Below, piece after piece: positions 39,539 through 48,463 of a DNA stretch of 64,000 nucleotides. Made by a program: the position numbers and the translations under genes. This DNA is from Geobacillus thermocatenulatus. GTDB taxonomy: Bacteria > Bacillota > Bacilli > Bacillales > Anoxybacillaceae. A model generated the notes under the pieces. It searched no databases, had not been told where the DNA came from, and saw only the letters and a list, made by a program, of their open reading frames with translations. Location of the stretch: the NCBI RefSeq assembly GCF_002217655.1, contig NZ_NEWK01000002.1, positions 869,164-933,163 of the forward strand, in the 5' to 3' direction. Each line of letters begins with the position of its first letter. The first letter of the stretch is position 1.

Positions 39539-40213
39539 TTACCGATAGGGGCCATACGAGATGGGAAAGCCAGGCGCATACGGGGTTCCTCCGCCATAAT
39601 ATGGAGGCAGCGGCGCGGCAGGATAGCCATAGCCATACGGCATCACCGGGGCATACGGCTGCGGCGCCATCGGTGGATAGTACAGCGGCGCATATGGATG
39701 TGCGCCAGGAACGAAACTTGATGTTGCACCAGCAGCCATTCCAGACAGCGTGCCAGGAACGGCCACGGGAGCCGCGCTGCCAGCCGGGGGAACGTTTTCT
39801 GCATACGGGGCCGTCATGCCATACGGAATAGCGGCGTCATCAGGCGTCATCGGCGGCTTGTTTTCTTTCCCCCCCATCGGCCAAACGGAAGCATGGGCCA
39901 TATTCGGCCCGGCTCCTAAACCGAGCGGCGGCGCCGGCAGCATCATATCGGAGCTGTCCGGACTGTCTGGACTGTCAAGATGGACCGGACTGACAAGCGG
40001 CGCTGGCGGCGCAACCGGTGGACACCAATAGCCATAAGGCATTGCCGGCGGATAATACGCCATCGGCATCACTTGAGTCGGCATCCCTTCATTTGGCGTC
40101 GTTGCCGATAGCGGAGCCATCGGTGGCACGTTATTCTCCATCCACCCGGCTTCACTGTCATGGCCGGAAGAGGTTGAAAACGGACCATTCATATACGGAT
40201 CCCAATGATTCAT
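39539..40213 (-). CDS. Pro/Tyr/Met-rich protein, spore-coat-like
   Basis: 224 residues, about a quarter proline, with repeated PYGY, PPMAP and YAP motifs and a Tyr/Pro/Gly-rich tail (PYGYGYPAAPLPPYYGGG). No membrane segment or signal peptide and low complexity throughout. Such composition is typical of spore coat and coat-associated morphogenetic proteins of Bacillaceae, but there is no family-defining domain, so the coat role is an inference from composition. Start ATG 40213 follows GAAAGGGAGAGAAC; an earlier in-frame start at 40321 lacks a ribosome binding site. Confidence 0.65.
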   Translation of the reverse strand: MNHWDPYMNGPFSTSSGHDSEAGWMENNVPPMAPLSATTPNEGMPTQVMPMAYYPPAMPYGYWCPPVAPPAPLVSPVHLDSPDSPDSSDMMLPAPPLGLGAGPNMAHASVWPMGGKENKPPMTPDDAAIPYGMTAPYAENVPPAGSAAPVAVPGTLSGMAAGATSSFVPGAHPYAPLYYPPMAPQPYAPVMPYGYGYPAAPLPPYYGGGTPYAPGFPISYGPYR

Positions 40214-40383
40214 TGTTCTCTCCCTTTCTTGCTTATATTCTCGGGGCGCGTACCCACCCATATTGTATGTCGGAACAAGCAAAGGGTGTTTGCCCGGCCA
40301 AAATATAGGTATTTCACCCAACAGGCGTCTGTGATACGATCAATAACGGTGACGACACCGAACGATGCTTGGAGGGATGTGCA

Positions 40384-40578
40384 ATGAATGAAGCGCTGGC
40401 GGCCAAGCAAATCGATGATTTGCGCAACGGAATCATCTCCGAACTGTTGGTGAAAAAAGAGGACTTCCCTGTTTTTCGCGCCGTGCTCGTCAAACAGCCC
40501 GACTTCAAACGATTTCGCGGCATCGCCCAGCGCGGCGGCCATGTTATTTACCACTATATGGATGCTCCACGCAGCTAA
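40384..40578 (+). CDS. Small conserved-looking protein, unknown
   Basis: 64 residues, [20 protein letters not shown], ending [13 protein letters not shown] short helical N-terminal half with a KKEDF segment and a compact C-terminal half; no membrane segment. GGAGGGATGTGCA precedes the ATG, and a strong terminator follows the stop, so it is a monocistronic gene. I do not recognise the family. Confidence 0.6.
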   Translation: MNEALAAKQIDDLRNGIISELLVKKEDFPVFRAVLVKQPDFKRFRGIAQRGGHVIYHYMDAPRS

Positions 40579-40600
40579 AAGCTCCTGTTCCCATGGCTTC

Positions 40601-40637
40601 ACACCCGGCTTTCCGCCCTAGAAGCCGGGTGTTTTTG
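40601..40637 (+). terminator. Rho-independent terminator
   Basis: ACACCCGGCTT/AAGCCGGGTGT perfect 11-base stem followed by TTTTT, just after the 64-residue gene. Confidence 0.92.
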
Positions 40638-40778
40638 CTCACGAAGAATTTTCCACCCTTCTCTATGAAACTAGTCATTTCAATGCCTCGCGCGTTTTTT
40701 CCATCATTTCGATAATGACTCATCGCGTGATCCTTGTTACTCTAGTAGCGAGTTTGCAAGACAAAAGGAGGGAAGTGG

Positions 40779-41363
40779 ATGAAACAAGCAAAAGCATGGG
40801 TGACGGCTATGTTGTGCGGCATCTTTTTCTTTGCCGGCCATGCCGATGCGGCGACGATCCACACCGTCAAGCGCGGCGACACGCTTTGGAACATCGCGAA
40901 ACAATACGGTGTGCCGCTGAAACAACTGCAGCAGACAAACCGCAAAGGCGACTGGCTATATCCTGGTGAAAAACTCGTCATCCCTGATGCCGGCATCACG
41001 GCGGCGGAGAAAGATTTGCTCGCTCGCCTCGTCCATGCCGAGGCGAAAGGGGAACCGTACGCCGGGAAAGTGGCCGTGGCAACGGTCGTGCTCAACCGCG
41101 TCGACCATCCGGATTTTCCGGATACGATCCGCGCCGTCATTTATGAGCGCTCTGGCGGCCATTATGCATTCACGCCGGTCGCAAACGGATCGATCAACGA
41201 ACCGGCCGACCGTGAATCATACCGCGCCGTTGAAGAAGCACTTGCTTTTCGCGGTTTAGGAAACGGCTCGCTCTATTTCTATAATCCGAAAACGGCGAAA
41301 AGCAAATGGCTGCGCTCGCGCCCAGTGACCGTCGTCATCGGCAACCATGTGTTTGCCAAGTAG
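40779..41363 (+). CDS. ykvT: LysM and SleB/CwlJ-type cell-wall hydrolase, YkvT-like
   Basis: 194 residues. Signal peptide (hydrophobic [19 protein letters not shown], residues ~5-24), one LysM repeat ([20 protein letters not shown], to ~residue 68) and a Hydrolase_2 domain with the catalytic Glu in [20 protein letters not shown]. It is exported and would cleave peptidoglycan, probably spore cortex or vegetative wall. The same domain pair and the position near ykvS match B. subtilis YkvT. AAAGGAGGGAAGTGG precedes the ATG. Confidence 0.88.
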   Translation: MKQAKAWVTAMLCGIFFFAGHADAATIHTVKRGDTLWNIAKQYGVPLKQLQQTNRKGDWLYPGEKLVIPDAGITAAEKDLLARLVHAEAKGEPYAGKVAVATVVLNRVDHPDFPDTIRAVIYERSGGHYAFTPVANGSINEPADRESYRAVEEALAFRGLGNGSLYFYNPKTAKSKWLRSRPVTVVIGNHVFAK

Positions 41364-41420
41364 ACGAAAACAAGGGGATTCTCTTTATCAAGACCTAAAA
41401 TTAAAAAATGCTAAAAAAAT

Positions 41421-41473
41421 AAAGGTAAGCACATATTAGTCATGTATAATATGTTTGCTTACCTTTTTTATTT
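41421..41473 (+). terminator. Terminator downstream of ykvT
   Basis: AAAGGTAAGCA and TGCTTACCTTT pair around an AT-rich inner stem, followed by TTTTATTTT on the + strand. Confidence 0.8.
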
Positions 41474-41574
41474 TGGATTGAACTAATTCCACCCGTTAGC
41501 CGCCCATGCATCGCTTCGTAGCGCCACAGATGATGGAAGTTCATTCGTTCTTCCATGGGAGATAAGTAAGAGAG

Positions 41575-42009
41575 TTATTTTTTGAGTTGTTTAAAGTAAA
41601 TTATTTCAGGGTCTCCTTCATCCAGATTATCAATAAAACCACTCTTACTATATCCAAGTGATAAGAATACCCTGTGCATTCTCTCATTAGATTGATTCGT
41701 TGAAGAAAAAATCTTTTCCGTTGGAGATATATTTTCAAAATACTTGATTAGTGATTTCGCATATCCTTTTCTTCTTTCTGAAGGTTTTACAACAACTAAT
41801 GAGATAAAACTACATTCAAAAAAATGAGTGTTGTAAACCAAAAAACCAACAATTGACCTGTTAACTTTAGCGACTAAACAACCCCCTTCTTCAATTGCTT
41901 TCTTTATGTATGTTCTTCTGCTTTCATCTCCAATAACTTCCGCATCGATTCTTACTATCTCATCTAATTCATTCAATTTGGCTATTGTTATATGTTCCAA
42001 AAAAATCAA
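41575..42009 (-). CDS. GNAT-family N-acetyltransferase, AT-rich
   Basis: 144 residues. Acetyl-CoA motif A is visible: FISLVVVKPSERRKGYAKSLIKYF, then SLGYSKSGFID. Substrate unknown. Base composition is clearly lower in GC than the genes around it, and it sits beside a transposase fragment, so horizontal acquisition is likely. The ribosome binding site is GGGAGG, about ten bases upstream. It is the only gene between two structural hairpins. Confidence 0.8.
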   Translation of the reverse strand: MIFLEHITIAKLNELDEIVRIDAEVIGDESRRTYIKKAIEEGGCLVAKVNRSIVGFLVYNTHFFECSFISLVVVKPSERRKGYAKSLIKYFENISPTEKIFSSTNQSNERMHRVFLSLGYSKSGFIDNLDEGDPEIIYFKQLKK

Positions 42010-42119
42010 AACCTCCCTCTAGAAATGTTGATCTATCAAGGCTTTTCGGCCTCTCAGGGGTGTCCAAAAAATATTTTTCGACAAAATCCCTTACATCCTT
42101 TTTCAGTTTTGTGGATATC

Positions 42120-42297
42120 TTACAGACCTAGGGTGCGCCAGTGATGGACATCGGTCAACGTTCCCGAAAATCCCTTGGTGGTCAAGGCATCGACAATGTG
42201 AACGAGATGCTTCAAGACCGGTTTGGAAAGTTGCAGCGTCAACCCCAAAGTGAAGAAAAACTTGTAGATTCCTTGGTGATGTGCTAATCTATTCATG
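42120..42297 (-). pseudogene. Transposase N-terminal fragment (IS4/IS701-type)
   Basis: 58 codons, MNRLAHHQGIYKFFFTLGLT and SKPVLKHLVHIVDALTTKGF, ending HHWRTLGL-stop. This is the start of a Geobacillus transposase of the IS4/IS701 group as I remember it; the rest is lost at about 42122. Downstream DNA to 42010 shows nothing recognisable. The 5' leader has the ribosome-binding-site hairpin described separately. Confidence 0.7.
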
Positions 42298-42298
42298 G

Positions 42299-42365
42299 GA
42301 CATGAACCTCCTTGTGGGTAGTTGGTAGCACATCTATTCTAACCAAGGAGTCCGGTTCATGTCTC
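42299..42365 (-). repeat. Hairpin that can mask the transposase ribosome binding site
   Basis: On the minus strand GACATGAACC...CTCCTTG pairs with CAAGGAGGTTCATGTC. The second arm contains the AAGGAGG ribosome binding site of the fragment at 42297. A transcript reading in from outside would fold it away. Confidence 0.65.
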
Positions 42366-42439
42366 CTTTTTTGTTTGATTGTCAATTTATGTTAGCGAAT
42401 TTGCTCATCTACAGATAATGAATCTATTATGTATGAAAA

Positions 42440-42477
42440 AGAGGATATATGTTCTTATACTGAACATAATATCCTCT
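42440..42477. repeat. Long AT-rich hairpin of unknown role
   Basis: AGAGGATATATGTTC and GAACATAATATCCTCT are complementary over almost 15 bases with a 7-base loop. No T-run follows, so it is a poor terminator. It may be the edge of a lost mobile element. The rest of 42366-42716 has a T-run near 42517 and no gene I recognise. Confidence 0.5.
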
Positions 42478-42716
42478 AATCATTATAGTATAGTTAACGG
42501 CTTCGCCCCTTGTTTTTTTTTTTAAAATATCAGATTTTAGGAAAGAAACCCCTTTACTTGTGCATAAAAATAAGGCAAACTAGTAAAAAAGCGCCTGCTC
42601 CTTTTTATAAAGAGCGGGCACAACGGCCAGGGCGCACCGGCCGGCCGCCTTTTCGGCCGATCACGCCCGTTTTAGCCGCCGACGACTATATTCGGTTTAA
42701 AAAGGGGAATGATAGA

Positions 42717-42896
42717 ATGGTGAAAAAAGCAAAAGTCGGGGACATTATTGAATTTAAAAATGGATTGCGCGGCATCGTGGAAAAAGTGAACGAAAATTCG
42801 GTCATCGTCGATTTGACATATATGAAAAACTACCGCGAGCTTGATTTGCAAGAGCGGACGGTGGTCAACCATAAAAATTATAAGATTATTGAATAG
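42717..42896 (+). CDS. ykvS: YkvS-family small protein (DUF2187)
   Basis: 59 residues, MVKKAKVGDIIEFKNGLRGI, a compact beta-rich SH3-like fold by appearance, ending in TVVNHKNYKIIE. It matches the YkvS/DUF2187 family of Bacilli; function unknown. AAAGGGGAATGATAGA precedes ATG 42717. A longer frame from 42510 runs through AT-rich debris and is not supported. Single-gene unit ending at a bidirectional terminator. Confidence 0.85.
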   Translation: MVKKAKVGDIIEFKNGLRGIVEKVNENSVIVDLTYMKNYRELDLQERTVVNHKNYKIIE

Positions 42897-42927
42897 AAAA
42901 AAGAGGCCGTCAAGAGCCTCTTTTTTG
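42897..42927. terminator. Bidirectional terminator after ykvS
   Basis: AAAAAAGAGGC/GCCTCTTTTTT perfect stem between convergent genes. Confidence 0.9.
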
Positions 42928-42928
42928 T

Positions 42929-43588
42929 TTACGAAATGCGGGCGAGTTCGTCGCATTCATAGATATGGACGCCGCTCGTTGCGGACGCCGCCCGGTAAAA
43001 CATCGCCAAAGCAAGCTGACGGGCGTCGACCGGCTTATACTTTTTCCATTTGCCGACGAACAAAAACGGCAACCGGCATAACAGCCACCCGGCGAGCGTC
43101 TCGCCAAGGCGGAACTCCCGGCGTTTGCCGACAAGCAGCGACGGACGAAAAATATGGAGCGACGGAATGGCAAGCCGCTGCAGCGCTTCTTCCGTTTCCC
43201 CTTTGATGCGTTGGTAAAAAAACGGCGAACACGGGTTGGCGCCAACCGAAGAGACGGTCAAAAAGCTTTTCACGCGGCACTTTTCCGCCAGCGCCGCCGC
43301 GCGCAGCGTATATTCATAGTCAACTTGAATGAACTGCTGCTTTGTTTTCGCCTTTTTCCGCGTCGTTCCGAGGCAGCAAAACACATCATCGACATAAAAA
43401 TGCCGCTCATACGATTCAAGCCGCGCAAAATCGACGACGACTTGCCGCAGCTTTTCATGCTCAATCGGCAGCGGCGTGCGGACGAAAATGGTCACTTGCC
43501 GGTACAAATCCGACTCAAGCAGCAACTTGAGCAACTCTCCGCCGACCAAACCGCTCGCCCCAAGCAAAAGAGCTGTTCTTCGCTCCAA
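42929..43588 (-). CDS. NAD(P)-binding Rossmann protein, HTATIP2-like
   Basis: About 219 residues. Starts with TALLLGASGLVGGELLKLLL (glycine-rich nucleotide-binding motif), has DDVFCCLGTTRKKAKTKQQF and FLTVSSVGANPCSPFFYQRIKG, the pattern of atypical SDRs of the HTATIP2/oxidoreductase group. Reaction unknown. I prefer TTG 43588 as start because GGAGG lies 8 bases before it; the ATG at 43612 lies upstream of that ribosome binding site. Downstream of queF on the same strand with about 80 bases between. Confidence 0.78.
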   Translation of the reverse strand: MERRTALLLGASGLVGGELLKLLLESDLYRQVTIFVRTPLPIEHEKLRQVVVDFARLESYERHFYVDDVFCCLGTTRKKAKTKQQFIQVDYEYTLRAAALAEKCRVKSFLTVSSVGANPCSPFFYQRIKGETEEALQRLAIPSLHIFRPSLLVGKRREFRLGETLAGWLLCRLPFLFVGKWKKYKPVDARQLALAMFYRAASATSGVHIYECDELARIS

Positions 43589-43666
43589 CGCCAAAACCTC
43601 CAAGGCAAACATTCATTGTCCATTATATAGGAGTTTTGGCGAAAAAACTACCTCTTTTTTTGTAGT

Positions 43667-44164
43667 TTAGCGGTTGTCGACTTTTTCTGGATACAAGTCG
43701 TGGTTGAGCAGCCGATATTCCGCCATTTTTTCGTATTTCGTCCCCGGACGCCCCCAGTTGCAGTACGGATCGATGGAAATGCCGCCGCGCGGGGTGAATT
43801 TGCCCCACACTTCGATATAGCGCGGTTCCATGACTTTAATCAAATCGTTCATAATGATGTTGACGCAGTCTTCGTGAAAGTCGCCATGATTGCGGAAGCT
43901 GAACAAATACAGCTTCAACGATTTGCTTTCGACGCATTTTTTGTCCGGGATGTAGCTGATGTAAATCGTCGCGAAGTCCGGCTGGCCGGTTTTGGGACAT
44001 AGCGAAGTGAACTCCGGACAATTGAACTTCACGAAATAATCCCGGTCAGGATGTTTGTTGTCAAACACTTCAAGAAGATTGGGATTGTACGTAAACGAAT
44101 ACGTTGTCCCTTGATGGCCAAGCAGCGTCAAGTCTTTCAATTCTTCCTCTTTTCTTCCTGCCAT
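43667..44164 (-). CDS. queF: NADPH-dependent 7-cyano-7-deazaguanine reductase
   Basis: 165 residues, the short (Bacillus) type. Catalytic Cys in [15 protein letters not shown] (near residue 56), substrate-binding ESKSLKLYL and the FHEDCVN motif are all present. It reduces preQ0 to preQ1 in queuosine biosynthesis. Last gene of the queC-queD-queE-queF operon, about 50 bases after queE. Confidence 0.95.
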   Translation of the reverse strand: MAGRKEEELKDLTLLGHQGTTYSFTYNPNLLEVFDNKHPDRDYFVKFNCPEFTSLCPKTGQPDFATIYISYIPDKKCVESKSLKLYLFSFRNHGDFHEDCVNIIMNDLIKVMEPRYIEVWGKFTPRGGISIDPYCNWGRPGTKYEKMAEYRLLNHDLYPEKVDNR

Positions 44165-44215
44165 TCCTTCATTCCTCCCTTTGATTCATGCAACGTGAGC
44201 TGCCGCACCCCCGCT

Positions 44216-44950
44216 TTACACGCCGCGCTTGTTTCCCCAAAGAAGCGTGTGCAGCTGCGGCAAGATGTGGACGTCGGCCAGCTCCTCCGAATCGGCGGCT
44301 TGCTCCACCAGCCATTCCAACCGACTGAGAAGCTTCGCGCGGAGTGCATCCACATCCGAATCGGCCACATCGGCGTTTCCTGCCTGCAAGTAAAACGGAA
44401 CGCCTGGGTAACGGCGGTGCACCTCTTTCGCATACGCCAAATCGGCGTCATCAAAGACGACGACTTTCAAGCTGATGCGCCGCACCCGGCTTCGGTCAGC
44501 CTGCAGCCGTTCCATGATTGGATCGAGCGCCGACCAGTCGGTGTCCATCCCCGAGCTTGGCGGTTTTGGGGAAATGGTGATATCGTCTACATCGAGCAGC
44601 CAGTCTTGCCAACGGCTCCCTTGCGTTTCAACCGCAACCCGCATCCCTTTTTCATGAAGAAGCGCGATGAGCTCCCCAAGAGCCGCAATCAGAAGCGGGT
44701 TGCCGCCTGAAATCGTCACGTGGCGGAAGCGGCGGCCGCCCATGGCTTCAAGCCGCCGCCAAATGTCGTCTGCCGTCAGCTGCTCGATCTCGTCTTTCGC
44801 CGATCCGTCCCACGTAAACGCCGAATCGCACCAGCGGCAGCGATAATCGCAGCCGGCTGTGCGGACGAACATCGTCTTTTGGCCGATCACCATTCCCTCT
44901 CCTTGGATGGTCGGACCAAAAATCTCCAGCACCGGAATCGTGCGCGCCAT
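44216..44950 (-). CDS. queE: 7-carboxy-7-deazaguanine synthase (radical SAM)
   Basis: About 244 residues. The CxxxCxxC cluster motif is CDYRCRWCDSAFTW near residue 31; GPTIQGEGMVIG precedes it, and SGGNPLL follows. It converts 6-carboxytetrahydropterin to CDG with S-adenosylmethionine. Start ATG 44950 overlaps the queD stop and follows GGGGGAG; the longer frame to 45022 lies inside queD and is rejected. Confidence 0.93.
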   Translation of the reverse strand: MARTIPVLEIFGPTIQGEGMVIGQKTMFVRTAGCDYRCRWCDSAFTWDGSAKDEIEQLTADDIWRRLEAMGGRRFRHVTISGGNPLLIAALGELIALLHEKGMRVAVETQGSRWQDWLLDVDDITISPKPPSSGMDTDWSALDPIMERLQADRSRVRRISLKVVVFDDADLAYAKEVHRRYPGVPFYLQAGNADVADSDVDALRAKLLSRLEWLVEQAADSEELADVHILPQLHTLLWGNKRGV

Positions 44951-45387
44951 CACCGCTCCCCCGCTTTCGGCCGGTAGACGACATAACTTGTCGGCGTTTC
45001 GCGGACAAACACTTGCAAACATGTCGGCTTGTGCGGCAGCGTATCCAAATAGCGCTGAATTGTTTCATAAATCGTGCGCGCCACCACTTCCGTCGTCGGA
45101 AACCGGTTCGGGTCGTTTTCATCAAAGCAATCGGCATGGTCATTGAGCAGCGTATGATCCAGCTTTCCATGCACAAGCTGTTTGATCGTTTGAAAATTGA
45201 CCAAAAATCCGCTTTCATCGAGCTCATCGCCGGCAATCGTCACATTGACGATGTACGTGTGGCCGTGCACGTTGGCGCAGCTCCCGGCCGCTTCGTGCGG
45301 GATGAAATGGGCGGCGGCGATGTGCATATCTTTGTTCAGCTCATAGCGGTAAGGGTGCATCACTTGCGGATAAAGCTGGTGCATCAT
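44950..45387 (-). CDS. queD: 6-carboxy-5,6,7,8-tetrahydropterin synthase
   Basis: 145 residues. Zinc ligands and catalytic residues: IAAAHF, then CANVHGHTY with the Cys and the His pair, and the C-terminal RETPTS motif. It makes 6-carboxytetrahydropterin from dihydroneopterin triphosphate. Overlaps queC by four bases and queE by one base, so translation is coupled. Confidence 0.93.
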   Translation of the reverse strand: MMHQLYPQVMHPYRYELNKDMHIAAAHFIPHEAAGSCANVHGHTYIVNVTIAGDELDESGFLVNFQTIKQLVHGKLDHTLLNDHADCFDENDPNRFPTTEVVARTIYETIQRYLDTLPHKPTCLQVFVRETPTSYVVYRPKAGER

Positions 45388-46055
45388 GGCCGCTCCACCC
45401 CCGCTTTTTCCCGCAAATAGTCATCCAATCCGCGCTTGCGCAGCACGCACGCTGGACATTCGCCGCAGCCGTCGGCGATGATGCCGTTATAGCACGTCAG
45501 CGTCTTCGTGCGAATGAACTCGAGCGCCCCAAGCTCATCAGCGAGCTGCCACGTCTCCGCTTTCGTCAGCCACATGAGCGGCGTATGAATGACAAATTCG
45601 TAATCCATCGCTAAATTCAGCGTGACGTTCAATGATTTGATAAACACATCACGGCAATCCGGATAGCCGCTGAAATCCGTCTCGCACACTCCCGTCACAA
45701 TATGGCGCGCGCCCCGCTGTTTGGCGAGCACCGCCGCAAACGATAAAAACAATAAATTGCGTCCGTCCACAAACGTTGTCGGCAGCTCGCCTTCCTTTTG
45801 TTCGATGGCGATATCATCACGCGTCAAGGCGTTCGGCGCCAATTGCCCAAGCAGCGACATATCAAGCACCGTATGGCGGACGCCAAGCTCAGCGGCAATT
45901 GCCTGAGCGACTTCAATTTCGCGGCGATGGCGCTGCCCATAGTCAAACGTCACCGCTTCCACTGCCCCAAACTGCTGTTTTGCCCAAAACAAACACGTCG
46001 TGCTGTCTTGGCCGCCGCTGAAGACGACGACCGCCTTTTCTTCCTTCATCTTCAT
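45384..46055 (-). CDS. queC: 7-cyano-7-deazaguanine synthase
   Basis: About 223 residues. PP-loop [16 protein letters not shown] at the N-terminus and the C-terminal zinc-binding Cys set ([22 protein letters not shown]). It converts CDG to preQ0 with ATP and ammonia. Start ATG 46055 follows AAGGAGG at nine bases; GTG 46058 and TTG 46064 are alternatives. First gene of the operon, under the preQ1 riboswitch. Confidence 0.93.
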   Translation of the reverse strand: MKMKEEKAVVVFSGGQDSTTCLFWAKQQFGAVEAVTFDYGQRHRREIEVAQAIAAELGVRHTVLDMSLLGQLAPNALTRDDIAIEQKEGELPTTFVDGRNLLFLSFAAVLAKQRGARHIVTGVCETDFSGYPDCRDVFIKSLNVTLNLAMDYEFVIHTPLMWLTKAETWQLADELGALEFIRTKTLTCYNGIIADGCGECPACVLRKRGLDDYLREKAGVERP

Positions 46056-46101
46056 CACAATCAACCTCCTTCTGAATCAGCAGAAGAAGAGGTTTCCAAA
46101 A

Positions 46102-46171
46102 CAAAAAAGGCCATACCCCTAGGATACAGCCGTCCCTAGTTTTTTATAGAGGGTTTTGCTAGAAACCTCTC
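46102..46171 (-). ncRNA. preQ1-I riboswitch with terminator
   Basis: On the minus strand the aptamer (46170-46134) reads AGAGGTTTCTAGC, ACCCTCT, then ATAAAAAACTAG, matching the preQ1 class I consensus of stem, loop and A-rich tail. A terminator hairpin (GGCTGTATCC...GGTATGGCC, then TTTTTT, 46134-46102) follows directly. Bound preQ1 should favour termination and switch off queCDEF. The start lies about 45 bases further on. Confidence 0.95.
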
Positions 46172-46227
46172 CCGTACAAGCGTACGGAATTGTGATTCTT
46201 CTGTTTTCTTTATTTACTATACCATAC

Positions 46228-47340
46228 TTATGGCTTTTGTTGTAGCGCCTTTTTCACTTTTTCCGCCGTCCATACATACACATACAGGAGCGGAACATAC
46301 ACCGCGACAAGATAAAATCCCGCCTTCGCTGTCCATTCCGTCAACCGCTCAATATCTGTCTTCTCTTGGAAAAACAGCGTCCCGACAAATAAGCAAGCGA
46401 GCAACACTGGAAGCGAACGGCGCTGCTGAACAGCAAACAGCTGTTTGATCACGCGCGTCGCCGCCCAAACCGAGACCGTAATGATCGGAAACACAACGAG
46501 CACGTAAATCGAGATGACAATATACTCCATCCGCTCGATAAACGGCACTTCCGGAATTTTGGCCAGCGTCAGCGTCGGCCATGTCATATGCGCAACCTGT
46601 TCCTTATTGTAAAACACAATCGAAATGAATATGACCACTAAATAAATAAAGATCGTAAATGCATTGGCCGCATGCGCCCACTTTTGCGAGGACGGGGCCT
46701 GTTTTAAAAACGGGTAATACATAAGCAGCATTTCAAACCCTAAATATTGCAGAGCCATATGTTTTGCCGCTTTGATTAACTGTCCGAATGAATGATCAAA
46801 CATTGGCAGAAAGTTTCGGTATTGTGCGTACTCGAGCGGAAAAAACAACATCGGGAAAATAGTAGCGAGCGGAATCACGACTCCCCACACACATAAACCG
46901 GCCACGACGCGAAACCCGCCAAGAACGGCGTAATACGTCAGCAGCAAAAACATAAGGCTGAACTGCCACGCCCCTATCAACGGGAACACCCACACTTTGA
47001 TAATTTCAATGTATGCCTGAAGCACCGTCAAAGCGGCAAGTGCATAGTACAATAACAATCCAAAGCTGAGCACTCCGCCGATCCACCGCCCGAAATACTG
47101 TTCATGAAGCGACACGAGGTCTCCGCCTGATGGAGAATGCGACAGCAGCCGATACATCAGCCAAATCAACACGTGCGCCGCCAGCCCGGCCATTAAGACT
47201 GCCATCCAGGCATCCTGCCCCGCCTCTTTCATCAGAGGACGCTGAAAATTGAGTGCCCCGACCCCAACTTGCGTAGCATGAATGACAAAAAACACAAGAA
47301 ACGGGGAGATGAGAAACCGTTCCTGAATGGCCTGCTTCAT
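46228..47340 (-). CDS. Spore germinant receptor B subunit (GerAB-type permease)
   Basis: 370 residues, about ten membrane segments, APC-type fold of the GerAB/YndE family: FFVIHATQVGVGALNFQRPL near the N-terminus and later GFEMLLMYYPFLKQ. It forms the germinant-binding subunit in the spore inner membrane. Third gene of an A-C-B ordered operon, 26 bases after the C-subunit gene. Which germinant it recognises cannot be read from sequence. Confidence 0.88.
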   Translation of the reverse strand: MKQAIQERFLISPFLVFFVIHATQVGVGALNFQRPLMKEAGQDAWMAVLMAGLAAHVLIWLMYRLLSHSPSGGDLVSLHEQYFGRWIGGVLSFGLLLYYALAALTVLQAYIEIIKVWVFPLIGAWQFSLMFLLLTYYAVLGGFRVVAGLCVWGVVIPLATIFPMLFFPLEYAQYRNFLPMFDHSFGQLIKAAKHMALQYLGFEMLLMYYPFLKQAPSSQKWAHAANAFTIFIYLVVIFISIVFYNKEQVAHMTWPTLTLAKIPEVPFIERMEYIVISIYVLVVFPIITVSVWAATRVIKQLFAVQQRRSLPVLLACLFVGTLFFQEKTDIERLTEWTAKAGFYLVAVYVPLLYVYVWTAEKVKKALQQKP

Positions 47341-47366
47341 CCTAATCCCTCCTCATGTTCCCCGTC

Positions 47367-48452
47367 TTATTCGCCAATGCCGGTATGGACGATATCCACC
47401 GTGACGTGCGGGCGGATGTCTAGATCCGGGTATTCGCGGTAAAACGCGTCGGAATCCCAGTGTCTTGTCACGCTGCGGACAAAATCACCGATGCCGAGCG
47501 GATCAATCCGTTTTTTCTGAAAATAACGGAATAACCGGCGCATATTATGCTCCAATTCGTTTTGCATTTTTTTCTTCACATCAGCAAACAAATCTTGATC
47601 CGACTGATCGAGCCATGACGGGTAATCCCGCACCGACGCATGGATATGGACGAACACATCAAGCACATGGCGGCTTCCATTACGCTTCCATTCATATTTC
47701 GGCTTCGCCCATAAGTTTTGCAGCATCACCCGATCCTCGCCCTGTTTTCCGCGATTCCCAACCTTCAGCTGGTAGACGCCGTTTTTTGTTTCCCCGAGCA
47801 AAATTTTCATCAAAAACGAATCACGCAAACTCACATGCCCCACGTATCGGTCGTCGCGAAACAACGCGACCCCTTCGAGCTTGACGAAATCTCCTTTTTT
47901 CTCAAAATACGGCAAAAATGGGTCGCTGCCTGGGGAAAAATAGCGATACAAAAACAAGTGCAAATTCGTTTTCGGCAAGTTCATGGACTGCTCGTTCTGC
48001 TCCACCAGATTCGGCAAATACAACGTATCGCTCAGCGTCGTGTTCGCCGTGATGTTCAGCAGCTCCTTTGCCCTTCCTTCGGCCACGCCAAGCAGCAAAT
48101 GGCTGCCGACTTTGTTGTTGCGCGCGAGGCTGTGCGTAATTTGCGTCACCCCCCGCCTAGCAAACTCCTTGCCGAACAAAATAAGCCGCAACTGCCCTTC
48201 CTCAACCGGCAGCGCGGATTTCGATGACAGGCGCGGAATCAAGTCGTAGATGGTCGGCGACGTCGTCGTCAGCATATTCGGCTTTGTCATCGGCCCTTGC
48301 TTGAACGTCGGGTACACCGCAGTCCCAGTGTAGCGGCCGTTCTCGAAATCATACCCCATCTGTTGAATAATTTGAATTTCGTCAATCGGCCGCGAACTGG
48401 CGCAGCCGCCAAGCAACAGCAGCGCACCGACCCATAGAAGCCCACGCCTCAT
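47367..48452 (-). CDS. Spore germinant receptor C subunit (GerAC-type lipoprotein)
   Basis: 361 residues. Lipoprotein signal LLWVGALLLLGGCASS with the lipidated Cys at residue 16, then the Ger(x)C fold including YDFENGRYTGTAVYPTFKQG and SHLLLGVAEGRAKELLN. It is anchored to the outer face of the inner spore membrane and needed for receptor assembly. Follows the A subunit gene by 11 bases. Confidence 0.88.
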   Translation of the reverse strand: MRRGLLWVGALLLLGGCASSRPIDEIQIIQQMGYDFENGRYTGTAVYPTFKQGPMTKPNMLTTTSPTIYDLIPRLSSKSALPVEEGQLRLILFGKEFARRGVTQITHSLARNNKVGSHLLLGVAEGRAKELLNITANTTLSDTLYLPNLVEQNEQSMNLPKTNLHLFLYRYFSPGSDPFLPYFEKKGDFVKLEGVALFRDDRYVGHVSLRDSFLMKILLGETKNGVYQLKVGNRGKQGEDRVMLQNLWAKPKYEWKRNGSRHVLDVFVHIHASVRDYPSWLDQSDQDLFADVKKKMQNELEHNMRRLFRYFQKKRIDPLGIGDFVRSVTRHWDSDAFYREYPDLDIRPHVTVDIVHTGIGE

Positions 48453-48463
48453 CGCGATCCCCC

